The notes below the pieces were generated by a model that was not told where the DNA came from, did no database searches, and worked only from the letters and a program-made list of their open reading frames with translations. Positions 57,077-64,000 of a stretch of DNA of 64,000 bases are shown piece by piece. Source of the stretch: Pseudomonas marginalis (GTDB lineage Bacteria; Pseudomonadota; Gammaproteobacteria; Pseudomonadales; Pseudomonadaceae); contig NZ_JALJWV010000001.1 in the NCBI RefSeq assembly GCF_024169655.1, forward strand, positions 1,183,001-1,247,000, given 5' to 3'. Position numbers and translations under genes: made by a program. Position 1 is the first letter of the stretch; each line of letters starts with the position of its first letter.

Positions 57077-58087
57077 ATGGCTCAGGGATTTACGCCCATT
57101 GTGGAGTTCTATGGCGCCAACGCGGCGCTGCTCAATCAACGTCTGATGCACTGGAGCCACACCGACGCGGCGGGCATTGAGTCCGACCGCCTTGAACTGA
57201 CGATCAACATCGAGGGTCTGGAGGGCCTGCCGAGCCTGAGTGGCAAGATCGGTTTGCGCGTCGGTTATAAGGAGTCTGGCTTGGTGGAAAAAGGCGAGTT
57301 TGTCATCACCCAGCGCACGCCGGTGCTGTTTCCCATGCGCCTGATGATCGTCGCCACCGCGGCGCCCTTCAGCGCGGGCGATGCCAGTGGTTATCGCCAG
57401 CGTCGATCCGCCAGTTATGGACCGATCACCCTGGGCACGCTGTTTCGCCAGCTGGTCAGCCGCCACGGCTATTCGCCGCGGGTGGCGCCGGCGCTGGAAG
57501 GCATTGCGATTGCCCACATCGACCAATCCAATGAAAGCGACATGGCGTTCATCACCCGCCTGGCGAAACGTTATGGCGCCGTCACCAAACCGATCAACGA
57601 ACTGTACGTGCTCGCCGAGGCCGGGCAGGTCAAGTCACTCTCCGGCCAGCAACTGCCGGACGTGACACTGTCGGTCACCGAGGACAATCGCCCCGGCGAT
57701 CAAGCATTCATCACCGCCAAGCTCGACGAAACCTCGCGCGCCAAATACCAGGGCAGCCGCGTCACCTGGTGGGATGCCGCCGCGGGCAAGCAGCGGGTGG
57801 TTCAGGTCGGGGTTGCGCCCTTCAAGACCTTGCGCCAGCGCTGTCAGAACGAAGCCGAGGCGCGGGCGGTGGCTGAGGGGGAGTTGCGCCGCGTGGGGCG
57901 TGAAGACCTCAAGCTGCAGATCGATTGTCCGGGGAACCCGCTGTTGGCGGCCGAAGGGCTGTTGCTGCTGGATGACACCTGGCCTTCCTACATGCAGGGA
58001 CGCTGGTCGATTACCAAGGTGACGCACGTAGGCGACCCGGTGACGGGCTATCGCAGTTCGGTCACGGCCGGCGGGTTGTCGGCGTAA
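57077..58087 (+). CDS. Late control/baseplate hub protein D
   Basis: A 336-residue P2 gpD-like hub protein, gp27-related. Features include FYGANAALLNQRLMHWSHTDAAGIESDRLELTI at the start, and QSNESDMAFITRLAKRYGAV in the middle (hub family). It joins the spike to the tube. Good Shine-Dalgarno (AAGGAGG) before the ATG. Confidence 0.9.
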   Translation: MAQGFTPIVEFYGANAALLNQRLMHWSHTDAAGIESDRLELTINIEGLEGLPSLSGKIGLRVGYKESGLVEKGEFVITQRTPVLFPMRLMIVATAAPFSAGDASGYRQRRSASYGPITLGTLFRQLVSRHGYSPRVAPALEGIAIAHIDQSNESDMAFITRLAKRYGAVTKPINELYVLAEAGQVKSLSGQQLPDVTLSVTEDNRPGDQAFITAKLDETSRAKYQGSRVTWWDAAAGKQRVVQVGVAPFKTLRQRCQNEAEARAVAEGELRRVGREDLKLQIDCPGNPLLAAEGLLLLDDTWPSYMQGRWSITKVTHVGDPVTGYRSSVTAGGLSA

Positions 58088-58109
58088 TGCCTTTTACGGA
58101 GTAGGACTT

Positions 58110-58667
58110 ATGCTGATAACACTGCCCCAGTTGCTTTACGTCATGCCGGGTGCCCGCCTTAGCGCGGGCATTTTTCTATCCTCGTTAAATACGGCATTCG
58201 CTCGGTACGCGATCAATACTCCCAAACGCCTCGCCGCTTGCCTCGCCCAGATCGGCCACGAATCCGGCGAGTTGCGCTATGTCCGCGAACTGGGCAGCGA
58301 TCAATACCTGAGCCAATACGATACCGGCACCCTGGCTGCTCGCCTGGGCAACACCCCCGAAGCGGATGGCGACGGCCAGAAGTACCGGGGCAGGGGGCTG
58401 ATTCAGATCACCGGGCGTCGCAACTATTTAATCTGTAGCCAAGCGTTGTTTGGCGACGAGCGCCTGCTGCTGCAACCGCAATTGCTGGAACAACCGCAAT
58501 GGGCCGCCGAATCCGCCGCCTGGTTCTGGCACAGCAACGGCCTGAACGAACTGGCGGACAACGACCAGTTCAGCACCATCACGCGGCGCATCAACGGCGG
58601 TCTCAACGGCCTGGAGGAGCGTTTGCGATTGTGGGCGCGGGCGAAGGCGGTGCTATGCGTTTCCTAG
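58110..58667 (+). CDS. GH19 chitinase-like endolysin
   Basis: A 185-residue glycoside hydrolase family 19 lysozyme. The catalytic glutamate pair is in GHESGELRYVREL (Glu51 and Glu60), followed by YRGRGLIQITGRRNY and a C-terminal WFWHSNGLNELAD helix. No signal peptide, so it depends on the holin at 47673. It releases tailocin particles by cutting peptidoglycan. It overlaps the spanin gene by 13 bases. Confidence 0.92.
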   Translation: MLITLPQLLYVMPGARLSAGIFLSSLNTAFARYAINTPKRLAACLAQIGHESGELRYVRELGSDQYLSQYDTGTLAARLGNTPEADGDGQKYRGRGLIQITGRRNYLICSQALFGDERLLLQPQLLEQPQWAAESAAWFWHSNGLNELADNDQFSTITRRINGGLNGLEERLRLWARAKAVLCVS

Positions 58668-59152
58668 CGGCCTGGCGCCTGATCGGCGTATGCCTGCTGA
58701 GCGCGTTCGTGTGGCAGGTGCAAGCCTGGCGCTATGGCGCGCAGCTTGAGGCGCAATCGGCGGCCCATGCGCAGGCGCTCAGCCAGCAAAACCAGCTAGC
58801 CTTGCGCCAGCAACAGGCGCAGCAGGACCAACGGCGGGCGCTTGAGCAACAACTCAACGCCAGCGACCAACAACATACTCAGGAGTTGAGCGATGCCCAC
58901 CGTAATCAGGCCGCTCTGCGCGATCGCCTGGCCACTGCTGATGTGCGGTTGTCAGTCCTCCTCGACACCAGTGACGGCGCCAGTGGCTGCGCAATGCCTG
59001 CCACCGCCACCGGCGGCGTGGTTCATGCAGCCCCGCGAGCCCGACTTGACCCGGCGCATGCTCAGCGAATTATCGCCATCACCGACGACGGTGATAACGC
59101 CGTGATCGCCTTGCGTGCCTGTCAGGCGTATGTGCGGGCCATCGCGCGTTAG
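58655..59152 (+). CDS. Inner-membrane spanin (Rz/LysB-like)
   Basis: A 165-residue protein with an N-terminal membrane anchor (about 6-22) and a long Gln/Ala-rich coiled coil (about 27-100), then a conserved-looking C-terminal domain (HAQRIIAITDDGDNAVIALRACQAYV). It spans the periplasm with Rz1 to fuse the membranes in the last step of lysis. Start at ATG 58655, overlapping the endolysin gene. Confidence 0.85.
   Translation: MRFLAAWRLIGVCLLSAFVWQVQAWRYGAQLEAQSAAHAQALSQQNQLALRQQQAQQDQRRALEQQLNASDQQHTQELSDAHRNQAALRDRLATADVRLSVLLDTSDGASGCAMPATATGGVVHAAPRARLDPAHAQRIIAITDDGDNAVIALRACQAYVRAIAR
58893..59105 (+). CDS. Outer-membrane spanin lipoprotein (Rz1/LysC-like), nested
   Basis: A 70-residue frame lying wholly inside the Rz gene in the +1 frame. 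It has a lipoprotein-type signal (MPTVIRPLCAIAWPLLMCGC) with candidate lipidated cysteine at 18 or 20, and a Pro-rich mature part (CLPPPPAAW), as in Rz1. The lipobox is not textbook. Nested Rz/Rz1 pairs are standard in phage lysis cassettes. Confidence 0.75.
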   Translation: MPTVIRPLCAIAWPLLMCGCQSSSTPVTAPVAAQCLPPPPAAWFMQPREPDLTRRMLSELSPSPTTVITP

Positions 59153-59232
59153 TGTCTTGGGCACGCTGCAACTTGCATGGCTGATGGGCTCCTGTAGGGT
59201 AGGCAAACGCCCGCCCATTCCAGGAGACGACC

Positions 59233-59733
59233 GTGAAAGAAATCACCCCACTTGCCGCTGAACTGGGTCGACGTTTACAGGTGCTCAATGCCCACGTCAC
59301 CACTGCCGAGTCGTGTACCGGTGGCGGCATCGCTGAAGCCATCACGCGGATACCCGGGAGTTCGGCGTGGTTCGAAGCGGGATATGTCACCTATTCCAAC
59401 CGGCAGAAGACTCGGCAACTGGATGTGCCGGAGGAACTGTTCGGAAAAGTGGGGGCCGTCAGCCGCGAGGTGGTCGAGGCCATGGTCAGGGGCGCCCAGG
59501 AAAAAAGCCTGGCGCGCTTTGCCGTGGCGGTCAGCGGTGTGGCCGGCCCCGATGGCGGCTCGCCGGACAAGCCGGTAGGCACGGTATGGCTGGCTTTCGG
59601 CGTGGGTGACGAGGTCACGGCCGAGCTCCAGCACTTCTCCGGCAACCGCGACGAGGTCCGCCGACAAACGGTAAAGGCCGCGCTAGAGGGCTTGTTGCGA
59701 CGAGCTGCAGCAGAAATAGAAAATCAGGGGTAG
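59233..59733 (+). CDS. cinA: CinA C-terminal domain protein, NMN deamidase PncC-type
   Basis: A 166-residue single-domain CinA protein (nicotinamide mononucleotide amidohydrolase). Motifs [13 protein letters not shown], the [18 protein letters not shown] strand and [19 protein letters not shown] are intact. It lies upstream of recA, as usual, and marks the right border of the tailocin island. Confidence 0.94.
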   Translation: MKEITPLAAELGRRLQVLNAHVTTAESCTGGGIAEAITRIPGSSAWFEAGYVTYSNRQKTRQLDVPEELFGKVGAVSREVVEAMVRGAQEKSLARFAVAVSGVAGPDGGSPDKPVGTVWLAFGVGDEVTAELQHFSGNRDEVRRQTVKAALEGLLRRAAAEIENQG

Positions 59734-59760
59734 GCGATCTCCGATCTTTGTGGAACAATA

Positions 59761-59776
59761 CTGTCTACTTATACAG
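59761..59776 (+). promoter_or_regulatory. LexA (SOS) box of recA
   Basis: CTGTCTACTTATACAG fits CTGT-N8-ACAG perfectly, 41 bases before the recA ATG. Confidence 0.92.
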
Positions 59777-59816
59777 GTGTTGGCCGTCAGGCCTTATTGA
59801 TTACGTGAGGACTTTA

Positions 59817-60875
59817 ATGGACGAGAACAAGAAGAAAGCCTTGGCTGCGGCCCTGGGTCAGATCGAACGTCAATTCGGCAAGGGTGCCGTAATGCGTATG
59901 GGCGATCACGACCGTCAGGCGATCCCGGCTATTTCTACTGGCTCTCTGGGTCTGGACATCGCGCTCGGCATTGGCGGTCTGCCAAAAGGCCGTATCGTTG
60001 AAATCTACGGTCCTGAATCTTCTGGTAAAACCACCCTGACGCTGTCGGTGATTGCCCAGGCGCAAAAGATGGGCGCCACCTGCGCGTTCGTCGATGCCGA
60101 GCACGCCCTGGACCCTGAATACGCTGGCAAGCTGGGCGTCAATGTTGACGACCTGCTGGTTTCCCAGCCGGACACCGGTGAGCAAGCCCTGGAAATCACC
60201 GACATGCTGGTGCGCTCCAACGCCATCGACGTGATCGTGGTCGACTCCGTGGCGGCCCTGGTGCCGAAAGCTGAAATCGAAGGCGAAATGGGTGACATGC
60301 ACGTGGGCCTGCAGGCCCGTCTGATGTCCCAGGCGCTGCGTAAAATCACCGGTAACATCAAGAACGCCAACTGCCTGGTGATCTTCATCAACCAGATCCG
60401 GATGAAAATCGGCGTCATGTTCGGCAGCCCGGAAACCACCACGGGTGGTAACGCGCTGAAGTTCTATGCTTCGGTCCGTCTGGACATCCGCCGTACCGGC
60501 GCGGTGAAAGAAGGTGACGAGGTTGTCGGTAGCGAAACCCGCGTCAAGGTCGTGAAGAACAAAGTGGCCCCGCCATTCCGTCAGGCTGAGTTCCAGATTC
60601 TCTACGGTAAAGGCATCTACCTGAACGGCGAGATGATCGACCTGGGCGTGCTGCACGGTTTCGTCGAGAAATCCGGTGCCTGGTATGCCTACAACGGCAG
60701 CAAGATCGGTCAGGGCAAGGCCAACTCGGCCAAGTTCCTGGCGGACAACCCGGATATCGCCGCCGCGCTTGAGAAGCAGATCCGCGACAAGCTGCTGACT
60801 CCTGCGCCGGACGTGAAAGCTGCTGCCAACCGCGCGCCGGTTGACGAAATGGAAGAAGTCGACACTGACGTCTGA
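59817..60875 (+). CDS. recA: Recombinase RecA
   Basis: A 352-residue RecA. Walker [10 protein letters not shown] near residue 67, Walker [11 protein letters not shown], loop L2 region [27 protein letters not shown] and the acidic C-terminus ([10 protein letters not shown]) are all present. It performs homologous recombination and acts as co-protease for LexA and for repressors such as the tailocin PrtR-like protein. ATG at 59817 (MDENKKKAL) agrees with the family; an upstream in-frame start is ignored. recX follows after 8 bases. Confidence 0.98.
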   Translation: MDENKKKALAAALGQIERQFGKGAVMRMGDHDRQAIPAISTGSLGLDIALGIGGLPKGRIVEIYGPESSGKTTLTLSVIAQAQKMGATCAFVDAEHALDPEYAGKLGVNVDDLLVSQPDTGEQALEITDMLVRSNAIDVIVVDSVAALVPKAEIEGEMGDMHVGLQARLMSQALRKITGNIKNANCLVIFINQIRMKIGVMFGSPETTTGGNALKFYASVRLDIRRTGAVKEGDEVVGSETRVKVVKNKVAPPFRQAEFQILYGKGIYLNGEMIDLGVLHGFVEKSGAWYAYNGSKIGQGKANSAKFLADNPDIAAALEKQIRDKLLTPAPDVKAAANRAPVDEMEEVDTDV

Positions 60876-60883
60876 ACCAAACG

Positions 60884-61351
60884 ATGACCGTTGTGCTGGA
60901 TACACTCGTCGCCGTTCGGCGCACTGCGATGGACCTGCTCGCGCGCCGCGAGCATGGTCGAGTCGAGCTGACGCGTAAACTGCGTCAGCGCGGTGCGTCT
61001 GCCGAGATGATCGACAGTGCCCTCGACCGCTTGACGGAAGAAGGGTTGCTGTCGGAAGCCCGTTATCTCGAAAGTTTTGTGTCCTACCGAGCGCGCTCTG
61101 GCTATGGTCCTGCGCGCATTCGTGAAGAACTGAGCCAGCGTGGCCTACAACGCGCCGACATCGACCTCGCCCTGCGCGAGTGCGGTATCAGTTGGCAGTC
61201 GCAACTGGAAGATACCTGGCGTCGCAAGTTCTCTGGGCATCTTCCGATTGATGCCAGAGAGCGCGCGAAACAAGGGCGCTTCCTGAATTATCGCGGGTTT
61301 TCGATGGAAATGATCAATCGGTTGTTCAGCGGTCGGGACATGGACGACTGA
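60884..61351 (+). CDS. recX: RecA inhibitor RecX
   Basis: A 155-residue RecX with three-helix repeats ([72 protein letters not shown]). It binds the RecA filament and limits its growth. Eight bases separate it from recA, so it shares the SOS-inducible transcript. A strong terminator follows. Confidence 0.95.
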   Translation: MTVVLDTLVAVRRTAMDLLARREHGRVELTRKLRQRGASAEMIDSALDRLTEEGLLSEARYLESFVSYRARSGYGPARIREELSQRGLQRADIDLALRECGISWQSQLEDTWRRKFSGHLPIDARERAKQGRFLNYRGFSMEMINRLFSGRDMDD

Positions 61352-61366
61352 ACAACGCAAAAAATA

Positions 61367-61401
61367 AAGGCCCGCTATGAAAATAGCGGGCCTTTTTTTT
61401 T
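61367..61401. terminator. Terminator between recX and the LOG gene
   Basis: Hairpin AGGCCCGCTAT-GAAA-ATAGCGGGCCT followed by TTTTTTTTT; AAAAAATAAA on the other side makes it bidirectional. Confidence 0.92.
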
Positions 61402-61410
61402 GCTCAAAAA

Positions 61411-62523
61411 TCACGCCGGCTCCGGCGCCACCCGTTGTTGTGTCTTGCCCTGAGCCTGCGCCCAGTTCTCCGGCAAGTTGATGTAATCCACCAACTCCCG
61501 CAACCGGCCCTGATCACGCCCGTTGAAGTTGAACACCAGTCGCGTCAGATGACTGAACTGCGGCTCATCATGCTCTTCTCCGGTATAGGCGAGTTGCTGG
61601 AAGTCGCCGCTCAGCCGCAGGCTGGCGAACTCTTTTTGCACCTGAGCCAGCGCCCGCTCACTGAGCGGATGATGCATGCGCATCACAAACTCACGCTTCA
61701 GCCAGCGGGTAGAGTGGAAGTTGGCGTAGAACTGGTTGATCTCGTCCACCGCTGCTTCGGCGCTGTACACCAGGCGCACCAGCTTCAGGTCAGTGGGCAG
61801 GATATAGCGATTGGCTTCCAGTTGGCTGCGGATAAAGTCCAGGGCGCCTTGCCAGAAACCGCCGCCTGGTGCATCGAGTAACACCACCGGCACCAGTGGG
61901 CTCTTGCCGGTCTGGATCAGCGTCAGCACTTCAAGCGCTTCATCCAGGGTGCCGAAACCACCCGGGCATAACACCAGCGCATCGGCCTCCTTGACGAAGA
62001 ACAGCTTGCGCGTAAAGAAGAAGTGGAAGGACAGCAGGTTCTCGGTGCCATCGATGGTCGGGTTGGCATGTTGTTCGAACGGCAAGGTAATGTTGAAGCC
62101 CAGGCTGTGCTCCAGGCCAGCACCTTCGTGGGCGGCGGCCATGATGCCGCCACCGCCGCCGGTGATCACCATCAGATCGGAGCGCGCCAGCGCCGCGCCC
62201 ACTTCCCGGGCCAGGGCGTAGAGCGGGCTTTCCATCGGCGTGCGCGCCGAGCCGAACACGGTAACTTTGCGTCGCCCCTTGAACTGTTCCAGCACGCGGA
62301 AGGCGTGGTCCAGTTCGCGGATAGCTTGCAAGGTGATTTTGGCGTTCCAGCGGCTGCGGTCGTCTTGGGCCATGCGCAGCGCGGTGAGGATCATGTCGCG
62401 ATAAAGAGGAATATTCGGGCTGTCGGGAGCGATCAACTGGAGTTGAGCTTCGACCTGCTGCGTGAGGTCGACCCCGTTCGCTTCAAAATGCTGGAGCAGA
62501 CGCTCATTCGGTTCGTAAGGCAT
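61411..62523 (-). CDS. LOG-family nucleotide 5'-monophosphate nucleosidase-like protein
   Basis: A 370-residue LOG/Rossmann-fold protein. The motif PGGFGTLDEALE (near residue 200) is the PGGxGTxxE signature of LOG phosphoribohydrolases, with GGGGGIMAAAHEGA for phosphate binding. N- and C-terminal additions of about 80 and 100 residues make it longer than a minimal LOG (about 190) and similar in outline to YgdH/PpnN, though shorter. Likely hydrolyses nucleotide monophosphates to base and ribose-5-phosphate; not confirmed. Confidence 0.82.
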   Translation of the reverse strand: MPYEPNERLLQHFEANGVDLTQQVEAQLQLIAPDSPNIPLYRDMILTALRMAQDDRSRWNAKITLQAIRELDHAFRVLEQFKGRRKVTVFGSARTPMESPLYALAREVGAALARSDLMVITGGGGGIMAAAHEGAGLEHSLGFNITLPFEQHANPTIDGTENLLSFHFFFTRKLFFVKEADALVLCPGGFGTLDEALEVLTLIQTGKSPLVPVVLLDAPGGGFWQGALDFIRSQLEANRYILPTDLKLVRLVYSAEAAVDEINQFYANFHSTRWLKREFVMRMHHPLSERALAQVQKEFASLRLSGDFQQLAYTGEEHDEPQFSHLTRLVFNFNGRDQGRLRELVDYINLPENWAQAQGKTQQRVAPEPA

Positions 62524-62886
62524 TCAACTTCTCCTTCTTCACAGAGCCTGGGCGGGCGGCGAGATTCGTCCGTGGCCACGACACTGCATGCCAAGGCATT
62601 GCACGGTGTTCGCCAAGCGGCAAAGTGCGGCTCTGTATGTTCCTTGTGATTTAAAAACCTTTGCACTGCACGTGGCAGGAGGACAACTCTGTTTTGCCCT
62701 GAAAATGTTACAGAACAGCATGGGAACTGGGCTGAGCGGGCAGTAGGAATGAGACGATCATGGGCCGAAAAACCCTTGGCTGGCAACCGCTTATTGGTCT
62801 TACGTCAGAACGTGCGGCGCTTGGTGGAAAACGCAAACGAGGGAAGTGCGCGCCACTGGACAGCGGCGCGCGGGGGTAAGTACGAC
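62524..62886. other. Gene-free stretch
   Basis: 363 bases between the LOG gene and the PA3611-like gene. No supported gene or RNA was found. Minus-strand frames in it are extensions of the LOG reading region or shadows. TTTTTAAATCACAAGGAACA near 62640 (read on either strand) may be part of the LOG promoter. Confidence 0.4.
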
Positions 62887-63327
62887 TTACTTTTTCTTCT
62901 TCGCCGCCGCCGGTGCCGGGCAGTCCGCTTCGACGAATTTCACCGATGCTACCGGGCGGTTGGTCTTGTTTTCGGAGATGTCATAACGCATGACCGCGCC
63001 CTTGGCCATCAGCTCGCGGTAGCCTTTGTTCAGGCACACGCTTTGCCCCAGTTGGAAATACACCGCCTTGGGGTTGGCACGCATCTGTTCGGCACGATCA
63101 GGCAGCACGCTGAGGTGATCGATCAACTGCATTCCTTCAACGGTATAGGCCACTTCCAGGGTTTTTTCATCGATTTCCCGGGGCAGGTCCTTGTTGCTTT
63201 CAGCCGCGACGCTTTGCAGCTTCTTGTTCATTTGGGCCTCCAGCAGCGAGGCCGCCTGAGCGCCAACAGGCAAGACCAGCGCAAGGGCGACGGATGGGGC
63301 GACAAGACGCAGCATGGAACGCAGCAT
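62887..63327 (-). CDS. PA3611-like secreted protein
   Basis: A 146-residue exported protein: signal peptide ending ...VGAQA near residue 25, then a compact mature domain with two cysteines (SVCLNKGYRELMAKGA and EADCPAP) that could form a disulfide, and a Lys-rich end (KKKK). It resembles the P. aeruginosa PA3611 family, described as quorum-sensing-regulated there. Function is unknown. Single gene, divergent from the DTW-domain gene. Confidence 0.8.
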   Translation of the reverse strand: MLRSMLRLVAPSVALALVLPVGAQAASLLEAQMNKKLQSVAAESNKDLPREIDEKTLEVAYTVEGMQLIDHLSVLPDRAEQMRANPKAVYFQLGQSVCLNKGYRELMAKGAVMRYDISENKTNRPVASVKFVEADCPAPAAAKKKK

Positions 63328-63525
63328 GAAACTCTCCTGATTCGGTTACTGGTGCATAGACCAGCCACTGGGCTGTGCGTTCAGTGGCGCGCAATTATAG
63401 GTGAGCCCTGGCCAGTACAGCCAGGCGTATTGCTGGGAAGTGCGTGTGGCTCTGGTAAACTGCGGCCACTTAAGCCTTCCTCGAGTTCCCTCAGTGTCGA
63501 TTTCCCCTTCCGTGCGGCGCATCCG

Positions 63526-64000
63526 ATGAGCCACGCCGTCTCTCGTCTGCGTACCCAGCGCCTGGCGCGCGCCATCAGGCCTTTCGTCAATCGGGGTTCG
63601 CGTGCCGAGCGCTGCCCCGGCTGCCGGGTGATCCCCGCCTATTGTTTGTGTGCCTGGCGGCCCAAGGTCCAGGCCCGGTCTGCGATGTGCCTGTTGATGC
63701 ACGACGTCGAACCGATGAAGCCCAGCAACACAGGCTGGCTGATCGCCGATGTGATCGACGACACCAGCGCGTTCGCCTGGTCGCGCACCGAGGTTGATCC
63801 CGAATTGCTCACCCTGCTGGCTGACCCGCAGTGGCAACCCTACATCGTGTTCCCCGGCGAATTCGTGGCGCCGGAACGGGTGGTCAGTGAGGTCAAGGTA
63901 GGGGAGGGCAAGCGCCCGCTGTTTATCCTGTTGGACGGCACGTGGAGCGAAGCGCGCAAGATGTTCCGCAAAAGTCCTTATTTGGAGCATTTGCCGGTCC
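63526..64000 (+). CDS. DTW-domain protein, tRNA-uridine aminocarboxypropyltransferase-like (partial)
   Basis: A gene running off the window end; 158 codons are present from ATG 63526. It has an N-terminal zinc-like Cys set (RCPGCRVIPAYCLC), an SAM-binding segment (LLMHDVEPMKPSNTGWL) and the DTW-type motif LLDGTWSEARKM. Such proteins (TapT/TuaA family) transfer the aminocarboxypropyl group from SAM to tRNA uridine. The 3' end lies outside the window. Confidence 0.88.
   Translation, partial: MSHAVSRLRTQRLARAIRPFVNRGSRAERCPGCRVIPAYCLCAWRPKVQARSAMCLLMHDVEPMKPSNTGWLIADVIDDTSAFAWSRTEVDPELLTLLADPQWQPYIVFPGEFVAPERVVSEVKVGEGKRPLFILLDGTWSEARKMFRKSPYLEHLPV

Larger units (their letters stand above)
46343..59152 (+). 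mobile_element. R-type (contractile) tailocin cluster, P2-like
   Basis: A contiguous same-strand set of repressor, holin, baseplate, fibre, sheath, tube, E/E', tape measure, U, X, D, endolysin and spanin genes with no head, terminase, integrase or replication genes. Located between mutS and cinA, a known tailocin hot spot in fluorescent pseudomonads. No attachment-site repeat was seen at the ends, in keeping with a domesticated element. Confidence 0.9.

Noticed and set aside
46343..59152. Complete prophage
   Set aside because: No integrase, terminase, capsid, portal or replication gene; only tail and lysis functions are present.
61411..62523. Lysine decarboxylase
   Set aside because: The PGGxGTxxE motif was historically labelled so, but it marks LOG-type nucleotide hydrolases; no PLP site is present.

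Overview
The window is a chromosomal segment of a fluorescent pseudomonad (Pseudomonas fluorescens/putida lineage). Evidence: GC-rich coding sequence; the blocks aauRS-aatPMQJ, glpDRKF, bfr-bfd-prx-rnt-pyrC-motY-argG and fdxA-rsmZ in Pseudomonas-type order; REP/REPIN hairpins with GGGGGCTTGCCCCC or GAGCGAGCTTGCTCGC cores; and an R-type tailocin between mutS and cinA-recA-recX, its usual site in this group. No rRNA, tRNA, IS element or CRISPR array was seen.

Layout. 1-8.9 kb: an EamA-like membrane protein, a MipA-like porin, then a six-gene plus-strand operon (HAD phosphatase, class III aminotransferase, alpha/beta hydrolase, FemAB/GNAT-like protein, NtrB-like kinase, NtrC-like regulator) behind a near-perfect sigma-54 promoter and a palindromic candidate enhancer. 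I cannot assign its product. 8.9-16.3 kb: glpM, then the acidic amino acid system (AauR/AauS and the AatJQMP ABC transporter) with a sigma-54 promoter and two AauR boxes upstream of aatJ. 16.3-21.7 kb: glycerol catabolism. 21.7-34.9 kb: housekeeping and redox genes (ybaK, argF with an orphan ABC ATPase, a molybdopterin oxidoreductase, grxD, bfr/bfd, peroxiredoxin, rnt, pyrC, motY, argG) with clear ArgR operators and a Fur box, then a LuxR-type regulator and a PA3496-like small protein. 34.9-39.2 kb: nth and an Rnf-like operon that lacks rnfC and has lost most cysteines of the intramembrane iron-sulfur site. 39.2-46.1 kb: metG, apbC, the Gac/Rsm sRNA rsmZ with its GacA box, fdxA, mutS.

46.3-59.2 kb: a P2-like contractile tail cluster without capsid or terminase genes. 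It has a LexA/PrtR-like repressor, holin, baseplate (V, W, J, I), a very short AT-rich fibre with its chaperone, sheath, tube, an E/E' pair joined by a likely -1 frameshift, a short tape measure, U, X, D, a GH19 endolysin and nested Rz/Rz1 spanins. TGCAT-rich operators flank the repressor on both sides. 59.2-64 kb: cinA, recA (with a LexA box), recX, a LOG-family protein, a PA3611-like secreted protein and a DTW-domain gene cut by the window edge.

The observations most deserving follow-up are the sigma-54 operon at 1.5-8.9 kb, the reduced Rnf-like complex, the bacterioferritin with a broken ferroxidase site, and the control region of the tailocin.
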